Shown here: piece after piece, positions 34,034 through 47,300 of the stretch | Position numbering within the stretch: the first letter of the stretch is position 1 | Layout of the letters: each line of letters starts with the position of its first letter | Source: Telmatactis stephensoni | Lineage: Eukaryota; Cnidaria; Anthozoa; Actiniaria; Isophelliidae | Reading direction: 5' to 3' | DNA: 64,000 nt | NCBI GenBank assembly: GCA_029948255.1 | Contig: JALIZF010001826.1 | Location: forward strand, 620,001-684,000 | Position numbers and translations under genes: made by a program | The notes under the pieces: generated by a model | Databases searched by the model: none | What the model was told of the DNA's origin: nothing | What the model saw: only the letters and a program-made list of their open reading frames with translations

Positions 34034-34286
34034 ATCTTTTCTTAAGTTAAGTACACAAAGTCTAATTGAAAGAAATTGTAATTTATTTGTAAATTGTAAT
34101 GTATTTGATTTTTGTTGTAAGAATTTATATTTTCAGTAACTTAGATTCAAAGTTCATATTTGAAAGTTATAAAGTTGTCGCTTAATTTTTGAGTTGAATT
34201 TGAATTGCTAATATAATATCTCGTTAATTAATATCCATTCTATTAATATAACAAGTTTATTTAAGTTAAAGAAACAATAGATTGCT

Positions 34287-36090
34287 GGTCCGTGTAGCAC
34301 TTGCTAATTGAATTTTCTATTTTAAAATCTAAAAACAAAATTCAAAATTTATCATGATTTATGAATTTTGATTATTTGAAACTCAATTAAAAATTAAAAA
34401 TTACTTATTTTTGTGTTTCTTAATATCGTTAATGAAGTTCAAAAACTTTAAAAGACCAGATGAATCCGCATTTCGTTGATTCGGATAATGTAAAAACGAT
34501 CATGAGCTGTTTGAATATTAATAGTTTGAAACTAAATTGAATTTCAAAAAAACTCCCTTATTTGTTTTCTTTATTATCACAGGAAGGGATTTCCCTTCTG
34601 GGGTGGGGGACAGGAGATTTTGTCAAAATTTAGTCAGCGTACTTAGACACCAGCTCGGCCAACAGTGATTTTCGCGGCATTTCGACTTCGCGGATACCAC
34701 GGATAACACGGATACTACGGATAACATGGATACCTTTTTAAAAATCAATATAGTAGCAAAAATTACCTTCGATCTCTCCTATATCTCTCCTCTTGTATAC
34801 TTTTGTGAGACAAAGATATTGTATTTATGAAGACATTATGTTAATACTGGCCCTAAGTTTCAAGAATTGATCTTAAGTTTTGACATTTTGTGAAAACCGT
34901 TGTTGAAGGCAAGCGTAAAAGCGAAATTTGCATAAGTTACAAAAGCACGAAGACGTGACTACGAGCATGCGTAGACGTTTTTCACTAGTGTCAACATCAC
35001 CTTGATTGACTGATAAAGTATAATAGACGTCGTTTTCGACACGACTGGGAATTTCCTTAGCGATTAGATTTATGTCAGGATTATCTACAAGATGAGTAAA
35101 GAATTCAGCAAATGTAAGGTTGTGTTTCCCAGACTTAAAAATTGGCAGATTAGGTTCGTTTCTATAAAAATGGATCTTACTATTTTTGACGTCGTCTTTT
35201 GCATCGACATCATCATCATCAGCAGCAGCACTAGACTCCACCAGAACGTCACTGTCTTCAAAGTCGTCAGCACCTGCGACATCTCTTTGATGATGATGAT
35301 CATCATCTTAATCATTATCATCTCTGATCACGACTACAACGTGATCATTGTCTTCTTCACATTCGACATCATCTTTTTGAACATCATCATCTTCGTCATC
35401 ACTACTCGCGACAAGAATAGTCATTGGCTTTATCTTCGTCACTGTCGAGGACAGCATTTGCGTCATCATCATCATCTTCATCATCATTATCATTGCTACT
35501 CGCACCCAGAACGTCTGTCTTGTCTACTAACGTTGGATGGCACAGCTCCTCCTTTATTTGACCAAACCGTCGAAGTGGTCGCCTTTTCTGAGAATATAAA
35601 CTGTGTCTTCTGCTTCTGAGCAGCAAAATCTTGTTTCTATTACGGTATTGTGGTTTCAGGTTATTACGACATTATTTCAGGACATCAGTGTATTCTGATA
35701 TTTTGAATACTGATTGGTGTGAATTTCAGCTCGTTCAGCTGACTAACTTTTGACAAAATCTCCTGTCCCCCCACCCCAGAAGGGAAATCCCTTCCCTTGA
35801 TAATAAAGAAAACAAACAAGGGAGTTTTTTTGAAATTCAATTTAGTTTCAAACTATTAATATTCAAACAGCTCATGATCGTTTTTACATTATCCGAATCA
35901 ACGAAACGCGGATTCATCTGGTCTTTTAAAGTTTTTGAACTTCATTAACAATATTAAGAAACACAAAAATAAGTAATTTTTAATTTTTAATTGAGTTTCA
36001 AATAATCAAAATTCATAAATCATGATAAATTTTGAATTTTGTTTTTAGATTTTAAAATAGAAAATTCAATTAGCAAGTGCTACACGGACC
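34287..36090. mobile_element. 1.8-kb DNA element with ~350-bp inverted ends and 6-bp target duplication
   Basis: Starts GGTCCGTGTAGCACTTGC and ends GCAAGTGCTACACGGACC, with ATTGCT repeated on both flanks (34281-34286 and 36091-36096). The inverted arms run about 34287-34640 and 35740-36090 and are nearly identical, including GGGATTTCCCTTCTGGGGTG. The interior carries an acidic open frame (34873-35626, minus). I cannot place it in a superfamily: long arms with a 6-bp duplication do not match a standard well-known type. Confidence 0.8.
34873..35626 (-). pseudogene. Acidic ORF inside the inverted-repeat element (frameshifted)
   Basis: Three overlapping minus-strand frames read as one decayed protein: a basic start (RSRRHSLYSQKRRPLRRFGQ) at 35626, long Asp-rich stretches (NDDEDDDDDAN, SSDDEDDDVQKDD) and a more ordinary domain from about 35240 to 34990 (KIHFYRNEPNLPIF, LTFAEFFTHLVDNPDINLIA). 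The frame must shift at least twice. An Asp-rich N-terminus is common in DNA-transposon proteins, but no catalytic motif is visible. Alternatively a captured host fragment. Confidence 0.45.
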
Positions 36091-36330
36091 ATTGCTTATT
36101 TAGTACCAATTTAATTAGTATAATATAAGTTGATTTCATTAGGATACAATAGGTTGCAGTGTTTTAAAGAAACGCGTACCGCATTGGACATTTATGTTAT
36201 TAAATTTGTTTGTTTGTTTGTTTGTTTGTTGTTGTTGTTGTTGTTTTTGTATGTTACATAATTGCAGAATATTATTTGATCAAGATTTATATTTTTGTAG
36301 GAATATTCCTAGCCTGCGTTGCCGGCCCTT
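36091..36330. other. Right flank of the element, with (TTTG)/(TTG) tract
   Basis: AT-rich flank holding a TTTG/TTG microsatellite at about 36208-36245. No gene seen. Confidence 0.4.
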
Positions 36331-36426
36331 AAGGGAAGGGGAGGGGAGGGGAGGAAAGGGAGGGGGCTGGGGAGGAGGGGAAAGGGGAGGTGAGGGTGAC
36401 TGGGGAGGGGAGGAGAGGAGGGAAAG
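36331..36426 (+). repeat. 96-bp G-rich purine tract
   Basis: Almost pure purine strand with repeated GGGGAGGGGAGG runs, many tracts of three to five G separated by one to three bases. It has potential for G-quadruplex or triplex formation. No promoter or gene recognised beside it. Confidence 0.8.
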
Positions 36427-37009
36427 CAAACCCCTGGTTTTTCCGTTACTCGCGCACACCAGCATGCGCGTATTACTATTGGTCAAAATCCATAGTGTTG
36501 AAATGTTGATGTTGATGGCGAAATAGGCAGTTCATGGAACATACAAGCTATTACATCTCGATCTAAAACAAGAGCAACATGCTTTGACATGCTTTGAAAT
36601 CAATCTTGGCTGGCAAAAGATTACTCGGCGGTTCTACCGACTGTTTTCGAAAAAGTAGAATTTATCAAGCCTTACCAAGACAAGTATTTATGAAATAAAA
36701 TGCGGCATTGGGCGATTAACGGTTACCTGGTCGCTTGGGATTCATGTAATATTGAAATTCAGGGCAATTTTGGTTAAAAGCTTACAAAGCTAAACTTTTA
36801 AAACATTGAATTTATATTCGTGAGAGAATTAACCTTTGAACCCTCTCCAGTTCATTCTGATTAGTTTCTTTGGACATGAAAAGCTAAACGCCAATGTTAT
36901 CCTCAAGCAAACTTGGGGAGTAATTTTTGTGACCACACGGGATTTAGACTCAGAAGCAATTGGATTCAGAGAACTACTGTCTTTATTCCAAAAAGTCTAG
37001 ATCCCGTGC

Positions 37010-37895
37010 GGAATTTTGCAACAGATAGTAAAGTGTTGTTTTGAATAAATTAACAAACCATGAGGGTTTTACTTTGACAGCTCAAACGTCGACTCGATGT
37101 AGTCGCTAACTTTTGAAGCTTACTGAATTATACATAGTGCAGCAAAGACAACGACACTTGGCAACAGGTATGTTAACATCTTGTTCCATCCCATACCTAG
37201 AAAATTTCAGGAAACAATTCGACAGAATTTGTAGAAGTCGAAGTAATACAAATTTGCAACGTTCACCTCGTGGTCACAAAAATTACTTCCCAATTCAAGG
37301 TTGCTTGAGGATCACATTGGCGTTTAGCTTCTCATGTCTCCATATTTTGTTCACAAGTCTTATAGCAGATATGGTTCTCACTGTTTTTGAAATTTTGAAA
37401 TGTTGAAATGTTGAAATTTTATAAATTTATAAATCCGTCCATGCTCGTTACACAGCTTGATTAGCTTTTTTTAGTTATTCTGTGTAACATTTACCATTTT
37501 TATTTGTGTATATGTATATTTTTGTATAATTCATGTAATTCAAAGGTAATAAAGCAATAAAAAGTGAAGTCAAAGTCATTTTGGCGGTAGTTTTGACTAC
37601 ATAATTTTGCGTCGTAACAGGCGGCGCAAATTTGTATCGCAACTTCTAAGGATTGAACTGGTGCGATACATGGTGTATGTAGTCTTCTATGACTTTCTAC
37701 TTGATTTCTTTTAAAAATCGTCTGATATCTCGGATTATTTGATCTAATTCGCAGAAAAATAATTACCGGTACGTACAAATTTCAAGGCTTGTAGACAAAT
37801 GGCTGCAAATTTCTCACAAATCGGACAAGGTTTTGATGTAAAAAGACGCGATTGAAATTCATGCCCAACAAATAAATCAATAGGTACGGACCACC
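37010..37895. repeat. Dispersed repeat family, copy A
   Basis: Contains blocks AACAAACCATGAGGGTTTTAC, TCAAACGTCGACTCGATGTAG, TTCAGGAAACAATTCGACAG, CATTGGCGTTTAGCTTCTC and CAAGGCTTGTAGACAAATGG in the same order as 55800-57680. Inverted partial copies lie at about 36860-36950 and 32385-32540. No coding frame; a non-autonomous repeat of unknown type. Confidence 0.65.
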
Positions 37896-38081
37896 TTAAA
37901 CATTCTGAGTTGCTGTTTGTCTATTTGGTTAGCGTTGATGGCAATTGACAATCAACCAGAACTCGAACTATAGTAAAATATTAGTCATTTGGAAGGTTAT
38001 TGTTGACGGAAGCGCTATCCATATATTTTGGGTTAATGGTGGGAGTTTGAAATTTACATTTGCACACCTCATTTGCAACAG

Positions 38082-38660
38082 GACGTTAACCCCGAAACGA
38101 CCGCAAATCACGTGGGTGCGTTATTGTACGTTTTGAAGTACATAACAGTGACGCCGCTCCGAAATACCAAGGAATTCTACTGATTGCGCAACTGCGACGA
38201 ATCCAAAAAGAACTGAAACGGGAAGGTAATACAATGAGACCAAGAACGTGCGAACAATTGGCAGCCCTTGGTAAATGGCTGTCGAGGTGAGTAACATCAA
38301 ACTCAAAGATCTACTCGGTATTGTACATTGATACATGATCTGCCTACGACGGCAAAATTGAATTTCGAGCGCGAAGACAATGGGGGGTGGGGAGTGGGGT
38401 GTCTTCAAACCTTTAAATTTCGCTTTCCCATTTAATTCCCTCGTATGATTCAGTGTTAAATGAACTGGCTTCCTGTGTGTGACACGGTCAGCGGCAATTG
38501 TCAAAATTCAACATGGCGTCTTCGTTGTATCTCTTTAGGCAAAAGATTTTAGATTTCTTTTTTTTAGATTGATTTTAGAGATGCTCCAGGGAAAAGGAAA
38601 TGCTAGAGAGATGATGAACCTTGGGCTGTTAGCCATATACAGCCACATGCCGCCATCAAG
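38082..38660 (+). CDS. Possible two-exon gene fragment (unrecognised, recombinase-like motif)
   Basis: The first exon may run 38082-38225 (acceptor gcaacag|G, donor GAAG|gtaata), reading from 38090 CVIVRFEVHNSDAAPKYQGI then LLIAQLRRIQKELKRE; the frame is closed by a TAA at 38087-38089, so either the true start is internal or there is a frameshift. The second exon 38579-38660 (gattttag|AG ... CAAG|gtaata) joins in phase and reads EMLQGKGNAREMMNLGLLAI then YSHMPPSR. The (I/M)PPSR ending is reminiscent of tyrosine-recombinase-like proteins of marine invertebrates, from memory only. A longer first exon to gtgagt (38287) is also possible but does not join in frame. No continuation found. Confidence 0.3.
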
Positions 38661-39333
38661 GTAATAGCTTTCGATTCAAGTGAAAGCTTGAGCTTGCCAA
38701 ATCAGTGTATTATTATTATAGGAAAATTCATTGGCTGACGAGGGAATTCCACGTTGAATTCACGAGAAAAGCGATATCGCACAAGTCGGCAAGCGACGAG
38801 TGCGATATCGCCTTTTCGAGTGTAGGCATGAATGAAAACCACCTTTGCATGCAAACCGGGCCTCGTCGTGCTAGCTGTATTAAATTTCTGATCAACTGAC
38901 TTCGAAACAAACTTAATTTCTTGTACTGTAATCGAAATGAAGCATGACCGGTGAGCATTATCCTGGAGGAACAGTTGTCTGAGTTGTCTCATGAGCTGAA
39001 AAACAAGTTTTTCTAGGAACCGGGAAAAATTTTGTTTGGATCGCTCACAGGCTTACCAATCTCTGCATGAGTGGAGGGAGTAGTGTGGGCTTCCTGTGTT
39101 ATCTGAATGATCGTTAGTTTGCTTATTGAACTACGATCGAATTTCTCCTCTAGATTCCTCTTTCCTTTGACTTTTTGTGTATTTTTTTTCAATAATAATA
39201 AAGATCATGAGTTAAAGATGGGTTTGTGTTGTGTATTTTGCCCTAAAAGCATCAATAATAGCGGTTTTAGGCCTTCTACTTTCGGGAGGTCATTTCATGT
39301 CACGGGTACGGTGGCCCAGAAGTGCAATTCACA
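38661..39333. other. No gene supported
   Basis: Includes a pair of short inverted blocks (GAATTCCACGTTGAATTC, GCGATATCGC). Otherwise unremarkable AT-rich sequence. Confidence 0.35.
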
Positions 39334-39423
39334 AATACAAATTCGTATACACGAATACAAATTCGAATACACGATACAAATTCAGATACACGATACAAAT
39401 TCGAATACACGATACAAATTCAG
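39334..39423. repeat. 19-20-bp minisatellite (AATACAAATTCGAATACACG-like)
   Basis: About 4.5 tandem units directly in front of the Penelope-like relic. Confidence 0.85.
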
Positions 39424-40260
39424 GTATGTTTGGAATCTGCAGAATGTGGGCTGAACCAACCACAGCAAGCCCATCCAAGAAAAAGTTTTTTAACCAACCA
39501 AGGCATCGCATCCGAGATAGGACGAAAATTTCCGCGCAGAGTTCCAGGAGATCTGTACCAGAGCAGAGCAGCAGTTATTAGACCTACTAATTCAACAACA
39601 ATCTACGAACAACAGCTCAGACACTGAGGTTATTGACAATCTTAAGACCCGGCTGAAAGAATACCAGAACATGTTGTACAAACTTAAATCAAACCGTAAA
39701 TCGCTCGAATAAGAAAAACCTTAAGGCTTTAGAATCCATATCAAATACAACAAGCTTAAGCAGAGTTTTGATTCTCTCAACAAACTTGTAAATAAGGATG
39801 GTAGTAACATCTATGTTGCCTCTTTTTCTGACTCCTCGCTACACACCAGCAATAAACGCATAAGCAGCTCTGCTTTTAAGCGTAATCACCGGAGTAATAA
39901 AATCAAAGCTGTTTTTAGCCAAAAATGCACTGAAAACCATATATGACAGTTTCATTAGAAACACTTCCAACCAGGTTTTGACTATAGACGAAGCTAAATT
40001 TTTATCACGAGGACTGAAATTTGTTCCTACTCCGCCTCGGATTAAATCTCACAAATCACTACGCAAAAATTCTGATCAAAACTTCAAGAAAGCGGATAAA
40101 GGAACTACTACTGTTGTCATGAATACTATATAGAAAATCCCAAAGGGTGAAACTCAAGTACAAAGACTTCAATTTCTATCGTCCTCTCGAGCTCGAAGTA
40201 CCTAAAGTTGAATCCACAGCCAAACACTCGAACGGTTTTATTGACAACATGACACACAAA
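39424..40260 (+). pseudogene. Decayed Penelope-like element, N-terminal part
   Basis: In broken frames: a region rich in charged residues (39600-39760), then QVLTIDEAKFLSRGLKFVPT-P at about 39973-40038 and KKADKGTTTVVMNT at about 40090-40131. The LS-x-GLKF-x-PTP and K-x-ADKG-x3-VV-x-NT patterns are characteristic of the region before the reverse transcriptase palm of Penelope-like elements. Stops interrupt the frame, and the catalytic part is missing. Confidence 0.65.
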
Positions 40261-41388
40261 TGGGTGGAAGGGTCCATGGACCCCCCATGGAGGTTTGACT
40301 TTTTTTTGTAATAGAAATGTTTAATATGAATTTTTATGAAAAAAAATGTTAGACGTTTAATTCACCTTTAAGTGTCGTTGCTAGATAGTAAATTAGATGA
40401 TTAAAGGCAATTTTTTGTCAAACATCAACCAAACAAAAGAGTATTATATACAGTTTGAGAACGTAACCCTCATAGGAAATCCTGCGGTATTCCCCACTGT
40501 TTCTCCATAATTTTTATGGCAGATTTTGAAAATAATACTACTTGGGAGGTACTCTTTATAATGTTGCTGTCCATTTTGTCACCACAGATTTAATTATTTT
40601 AGGATTTTATGATATCACAATTAGAAATTTTTAGATTTGTACAAGTTGATTTATATTAGGTTAATATTTATTTATCATTAGTTTTTCGTTTTATAGATAG
40701 ATACACGACCCCATAAGCGCAAGCTTTAACAAATATCGTGTTTAAATAAAGTTGATGTATGTATGTATGTACAGCTGATATTTGTGTCTTGTGTCATGTG
40801 ACCAGGACATATTCATTTTGAATTCATGAGACTTTTCTCCGTGACATTTTTTTCTCACAACCGAAAAGAAATTGTCCTTTCAAAAAACGAAATTTGTTTG
40901 TATCTCTTGGATAACTGTAAGTGTTTTCGTTTTTTGAAAATTCGTATCTCCTTGAGTTTTCAACTGATGCCTCCAGGTTTCTGATTTTTCGAAAATGCGC
41001 CTTGTCTATTGTCGTTCTATAGAATTCAGCATATCTATCGTTTGAACAAAAGAAATTCCGTCGAAAAATATAACGTGGATGGTATATACTATAATTATAA
41101 GGTATGGCATTTTAGAAACCAGATTGGGCTACCTGTGGACGAACGCACGTCCTGAATGGAAAAGATGAACTGAGTACAATCTGTTATCTAAATGAACTAT
41201 TTCAACCTATATAAAAAATCATTTGTACAGTTTTGAAACAAATCAGTTTAATAGAAAGAGATCCTACGTGGGACCAAAGCGGGGTTTTAGAGTTTGACTT
41301 TGAAAATGTAAACCTCAAAACGCCGTTAGTCTGTCGTCTCTATGGAGACGCGAACTGTAACGTCATTATAATAAAGTCACGTGACTGA
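40261..41388. other. 3' flank of the Ig gene and repeat debris
   Basis: No gene. Holds a GGGTCCATGGACCC palindrome near 40269 and, at about 40885-41030, a one-arm fragment of the foldback repeat seen in the Ig gene introns (CAAATTTGTTTGTATCTC..., ATGCGCCTTGTCTATTG, some on the opposite strand). Confidence 0.4.
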
Positions 41389-44300
41389 TTAAACCACTAA
41401 CAAAGCAACCAGGCCAGCGAGAAGGATCACAAAGGTCTGGACACCAGACATGACAGCAGAGGCTTTTGGTGGCTCTGTAATAGGTAATCATCAAAAATAC
41501 TGCATGAATACTAATCAAAAAACCAACAAACATCAAGGGCAGGTAAAGACCCAGGCACATGACGCAACATTGGGAAGCAAGGAAGCACGAGCGATGGGAG
41601 CGTCACGTCGGTCTGTCACCTCTGCGGTCCTGGGTTGGATTCCGGGACAGGGCATCACATGTGACTTGAGTTTGTTCGTCTTTTCCCTTGCTTGAAGGAT
41701 TTTTCTCCGGGTTTTCTGGTTTTGCTTCCTCAGTTACAACGAACTAGTGAGAGAGTACAGTGGATTTCCTGGAAAGTAGCTCTATAACTAAGTGTTCCTC
41801 CACTTTAAATGAATAATATTTATTTAGCACTGCACGCGATACAGAGATACACCGTATGTACACCCCTTTAACACTTAAGTGCAACAGTTGCAGGTTAAGG
41901 TTTGAGGTCTACTTTTTCCACATTTTCTGCAACATTGTGCGCAACATTGCAGGGGTAGAACTGTGTTGCGTGCAATATTGTTGAAAAGGTTACAACGTGT
42001 GTGCGGGACTTTAACTGGTTAGTACATGGACTGTCATGATACAAACATGACTATCGATGCTTCGTCAACAAAATGTCTTAGAAATATTTTTTTACAAATT
42101 AATTCATTTGGCCCACCTTGTGAAAGCGATAGATCAAAATAGTGTTTTCCTGATCCCCAGCCAGAAGCCTTACAAACGTAGCGGCCTTGGTCACGTGACT
42201 GTATGTTAGAGATGGTCAGTCTGAAGCGGCAGGACGAACCGGGCCTGGTAACTACATATCGCTTGCCTGAAAAAAAAGATATCGTGAGGTACACCGCAGT
42301 AAAATGCGCTACGCATGCACGACTTATGGAGCGATTGATCCCGATGAATACTGACACGTTTACTAAGGCACGGAAGCCAAAGTTCAGACAAGAACAAGAC
42401 ATCAAGTATTATATTTTATCCGGTGTGCACCAAGTACTTTCCTGTTTGAACCAATGCTCAAAATTAAGCTCAAAGATCTGATATGAAGAAAAAAATTATT
42501 GCTAAAAATTCAAAGCGTATTGTTTTTTTTTTCGTTCCTCTGGTCAAGGCGCGGATCGATGCACGTAAATCTGAGAAAAATCGCGCACGTTCAATGAGGC
42601 ATATCTAAATTTTAGAAATCATTTTCGATATCTGAATTAGACTAGGCGCATTTTCCAAAAATTCAGACACCTGGAGGCATTTTGGGGTAGAGGCTGTTAA
42701 CATAACTATTCTAAACTAATTTTTCATGCTGAATGCGAATATGACTGTTACCAAGACGTATTCTGAATTGCTACAGTCATTTCATACTAACGGCTTTTTC
42801 ATATCTCCTTGATTTTTCAATTTATATCAATCAAACTTCACAGTTTTATTGATTTTGATGTGCTCTTTCCAGCTGCATGTGGTCACCGTTTTTAAGTTTT
42901 GGAATTACATGAAAAAGCCGATAGTATGAAATGACTGTAGCAATTCACGTCATTTACACGTATAAGATTGCAGAATACGTCTTGGTAACAGTCATATTCG
43001 GATTTAGCATGAAAAATTAGTTAAGAATAGTTATGTTACCAGCTTCTACCCTAAAATGCCTTCTGCACTTTTTGCGATCGACTTTTTTAGTTTTGCGCTT
43101 TGTCTAAATCTCCTGTTTTTTTTGGCATTTTCTTTTCCACTTTTATTTCCTCAATCACCGTATCAGAATCTCAAAAGTAACCACGGAAATGATAGCGGCA
43201 GTCACTTTTCTCCACCATTAACGGTAAGCAGACTTACTATCTAAGCTGTTTTCCAGTCCCTCTATATTCACTCTCATCCATGTTACATTCAGTGGGTAAC
43301 CGTCAGCTGGACATTCCATTGTCACGTTATCAGACTCTTTTAGCTCCAGTTTTGTTGTATTCTCGTCTATCTTGAGTTTTACTGAGAAAAAAAGGAAGAA
43401 ACGACAAACTATTTCATTTGCTATTTTATCGCTTTATTTGTTAAACGATGTTATACTGTATCATTCCATTATGTATTGAACTATATAGTAATAATTAATT
43501 GAAATAATGTGAATTGAACGAGAATGATCTTAGAGGACAAATTATTTCCACCAAATGTTCATAAACTGGTTTGGAAAAAAATTGAAGCTCATACAATATC
43601 AGAACAATTGGGAATTTGTCGGGGTGTGGCCTGCCTACCCTCTCCTTCAAGATCAGTGTTGGGGGAAGTTGAACAGTGAATAATAAAACAATCAGTTGTG
43701 TATAGATTAAGTAATACCTACACAATTTACAAATGCAACAGAGCATTTCTATAAGAACTTCCTACCTGTTATTGTTGTATTTGCAGTAATATTATATTGC
43801 TTGACATCTCTTAACATGGAAACAAGATGACAGGAATAGACTCCACCATCCTGAGAGTGAGTCACTCTGAAAACATACTGTTTCAGAGGTTGTTGTTTAG
43901 GATAGACGACTTCCTCAAGAATTTTTCCATCTTTTTTCCACATCAATCTTGACAGTTTAGTCTTGTGTAGTTTTGACTTGGTAGTGAGATTACAGCTCAA
44001 GACAATATTATCACCAAACTCGACTGTTTTGTCACTCGAAACATCAATGCCTGGAAGTTCGTCACCTTTGACAGTATAATTTACAATGATATGATGTATA
44101 AGTACAATACTAACAAAAGCAGATTTCGCATCAGTTTGATACGTACTGTGTCGTTCCGTGGACGTGTCAGTGTCGTTTTATTTATGAAAACATTTGGAAT
44201 TTCTTCCGTAACCGTGCCTTAACCGTGCCGTGACCGTGCTGTAACCGTGCCGTGACCGTGCAGGGTTCCCACTCTCCCGGTGAACAAAATTCCCTGGCTT

Positions 44301-47300
44301 TTCACTGGCCAAATCCCATTTTTCACCGACTTTTTACTGAATATATTTAAAACCATAACATTTCTATTCCACCAATATCAGTCAACGAAATTACGCGGTT
44401 AAAGTTTGTGGAATTCCGCAGCCATGCAAGCTGCTAAAAGGGTTGATTGATCTTTCCAACCCCAAATTCCCTAACTTATAACTAACCTTTGAAACAATTT
44501 GTTATTTAAAAAGTCCCTGAATTCCCAGACTTTGGCAAATTTTAAGAACACCCTGACGGGAACCCTGCCACGCCCTTTTTCCAGTCATATGAAATCTACT
44601 CGATAGAGAAATACTTACGTCTAATAACAGAGACAGTAAAACCATATCCGTGTTTTTTGCCATCTGTATAACATTCATATCCTTGATTCTGTGAATCATC
44701 AGCTACAGTTACGTTATTGAAGTGTAGTGTTGTTGTTAGTTTTTTGCCACCCTCTAGTAGAACAAACAATCATCCATAATTAGTAATTCCTACACATAAG
44801 TACACGTATATTAGCTAAACATAAGACTCGGGCATAAGGCAATCATTTTTGACTGTTCATGTTTAAAAATAATGTATATATTCGACTGTAGTCAGCAAGA
44901 CTCTAGTGATATTACATGTTGAGGTTTAATTTCCTCTGGTTTAAATAATTTTCTAAAGGTTGTTTTAAGGTTAAGGGTGTTATGGTGGGTAAGTTATGTA
45001 TCTAGGTTAGTTTTAGAGGTTTGAACTATAAGGTTAGCTTAAGGGTGTTATGGTGGGTAAGTTATGTATTTAGCTTAGTTAAAGAGGTTTCAACTATAAG
45101 GTTAGCTTAAGGGTGTTATGGTGGGTAAGTTATGTATTTAGGTTAGTTAAAGAGGTTTCAACTATAAGGTTAGGTTAAGGGTGTTATGGTGGGTAAGTTA
45201 TGTATTTAGGTTAGTTAAAGAGGTTTGAACTATAAGGTTAGGTTAAGGGCGTTATGGCGGGTAAGTTATGTATTTTGGTTAGTTTTAGAGGTTTGAACTA
45301 TAAGGTTAGGTTAAGGGTGTTATGGTGGGTAAGTTATGTATTTTGGTTAGTTTTAGAGGTTTGAACTATAAGGTTAGGTTAAGGGTGTTATGGTGGGTAA
45401 GTTATGTATTTAGGTTAGTTTTAGAGGTTTGAACTATAAGGTTAGGTTAAGGGTGTTATGGTGGGTAAGTTATGTATTTAGGTTAGTTTTAGAGGTTACA
45501 ACGACTATAAGGAAGTGTGTGGTTAAGAAAGCAAAACAGTACACCAAATAGTGTAAACCAGTGGAAATGTTTAAACTACAACATATTCACTGTTGATCAA
45601 AGTTTTTTTACAGAATTTGTAGGAATCCCAAGCTGGATTCCTGTACCCAAATATTGTTAAACATACATCAAAGTTAACACAAAGAACTATTTCAATGAGG
45701 GATTAACTAACAGACTAACCTTCAGTCTCATTTTGATAGTAAATACGTCCATTTGGTCCTTCATCTTTTATCAGCTTTAATTCTCCAAAATGACTTTTGC
45801 GATAAAAGTGAATTGCACCTGGTTTTCCACTTGGATCTGAGTTCCTAACAGCACATGAAACCTTTGCTTTCTCAAATTCAATGGCATATATGTTGTCTGG
45901 AAATGGAGCTACTATCTGGGGATCACCTAGAATTAAGAAAATAGATATCAGTTAAATGTGGCTAAATTGTAATTTATACAAAGTAAAAATCAAGGCTTGC
46001 TGGCCAGCAGTCTCCTGCTTGCATGTGCAGGGTGCTCCTCAGCCATGTAGGGTCCACACAATCGATATTGGCTCCACCCTCCTCTCCCTGCTCAGTATAT
46101 GGTCGGGTGAATATCATTCCTTCTACTGATACCATTAGTGTGATGGGTGCTAGTTCTGTTGTCTAAGTCTGTTGAGTGTGAATAGTATAAACTAAGGAAT
46201 GATGGCTTATTCGCACTGTAAATCCATTGTTACAGATGTTAGAATTCTGTGTTCGTTGTTGGTAAGTATTAAAACCAGTAGCGTTTCGGCTGAGGTTTCT
46301 GTTATTGGAGTTGATGATGGTATTACGTTGTGCAAATTAAATGTCCAGCAAATCTAGCAGATCGCGACTGTCCTTGAGCGGCTTGTCAGGATACAGTAAG
46401 TCACAGTTAAAGTCGCGAAAAAATATTAATTACATCGTCTTTGAGTGTGGTCGCGGATTTAAACAAACAGGAAAGTTCTTGTTTTCGTTATGATTTTGCC
46501 ATTAAAGGGGGGTCTATAGAGACAAATATCACTGAGTCAGGACTTTGCAATTTTAACTCGGAGTCAATCCGCGTTCGGTCTTGATCGGGGTAGATGATGG
46601 AACATCATGAATGCTTTATATTATAGACAAGGCGCAAAACTGAAAAAGTCGATCGCAAAAAGTGCAGAAGGCATTTTGGGGTATAGGCTGGTAACATAAG
46701 TATTCTAAACCAATTTTTCATGCTAAATCCGAATATGACTGTTACCAAGACGTATTCTGCAATCTTATACGTGTAAATGACGTATTTTGTGAATTGCTAC
46801 AGTCATTTCATACTAACGGCTTTTTCATGTATTCCAAAAGTTCCCAAACTTAAAAACAATTACTATGACTGGAAAGAACATATCAAAATCAGTAAAACTG
46901 TGAAGTTTGAAGGATATAAGTTGAAAAATCAAGGAGATGCAAATTTTCAAAAATCGAAATTTGTTTGTATCTCTTGCATAACTGTAAGTGTTTTCATTAA
47001 AAAAAATCGTTTTTTGAAAATTTGTATCTCCTTGATTTTTCAACTGATATCCTTCAAACTTCACAGTTTTATTGATTTTGATGTGTTCTTTCCAGCTATG
47101 GTAATTGTTTTTAAGTTTGGGAACTTTTGGAATTACATGAAAAAGCTGTTAGTAGAAATGACTGTAGCAATTCACAAAATACGTCATTTACACGTATAAG
47201 ATAGCGGAATACAGCTTGGTAACAGTCATTTTCGCATTCAGCATGAAAAATCGGTTTAGAATAGTTATGTTACCAGTCTCTACCCCAAAATGCCTCCAGA

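Noticed and set aside
35092..35619. 175-codon plus-strand frame rich in Ile, His and Ser
   Set aside because: It is the antisense of the Asp-rich minus-strand frame; (ATC/ATG)n repeats keep both strands open.
36194..36526. 110-codon frame through the purine tract
   Set aside because: Gly/Glu/Arg run is the translation of a G-rich repeat; no splice or start context.
39107..39627. Overlapping plus-strand frames with IQIRIHDTNS-type repeats
   Set aside because: They translate a 19-20-bp minisatellite; the real signal in this area is the decayed Penelope-like element that follows.
46777..47199. 140-codon open frame in Ig gene intron 1
   Set aside because: Lies in a palindromic foldback element; both strands encode mirror versions of the same peptide because of the inverted repeat.
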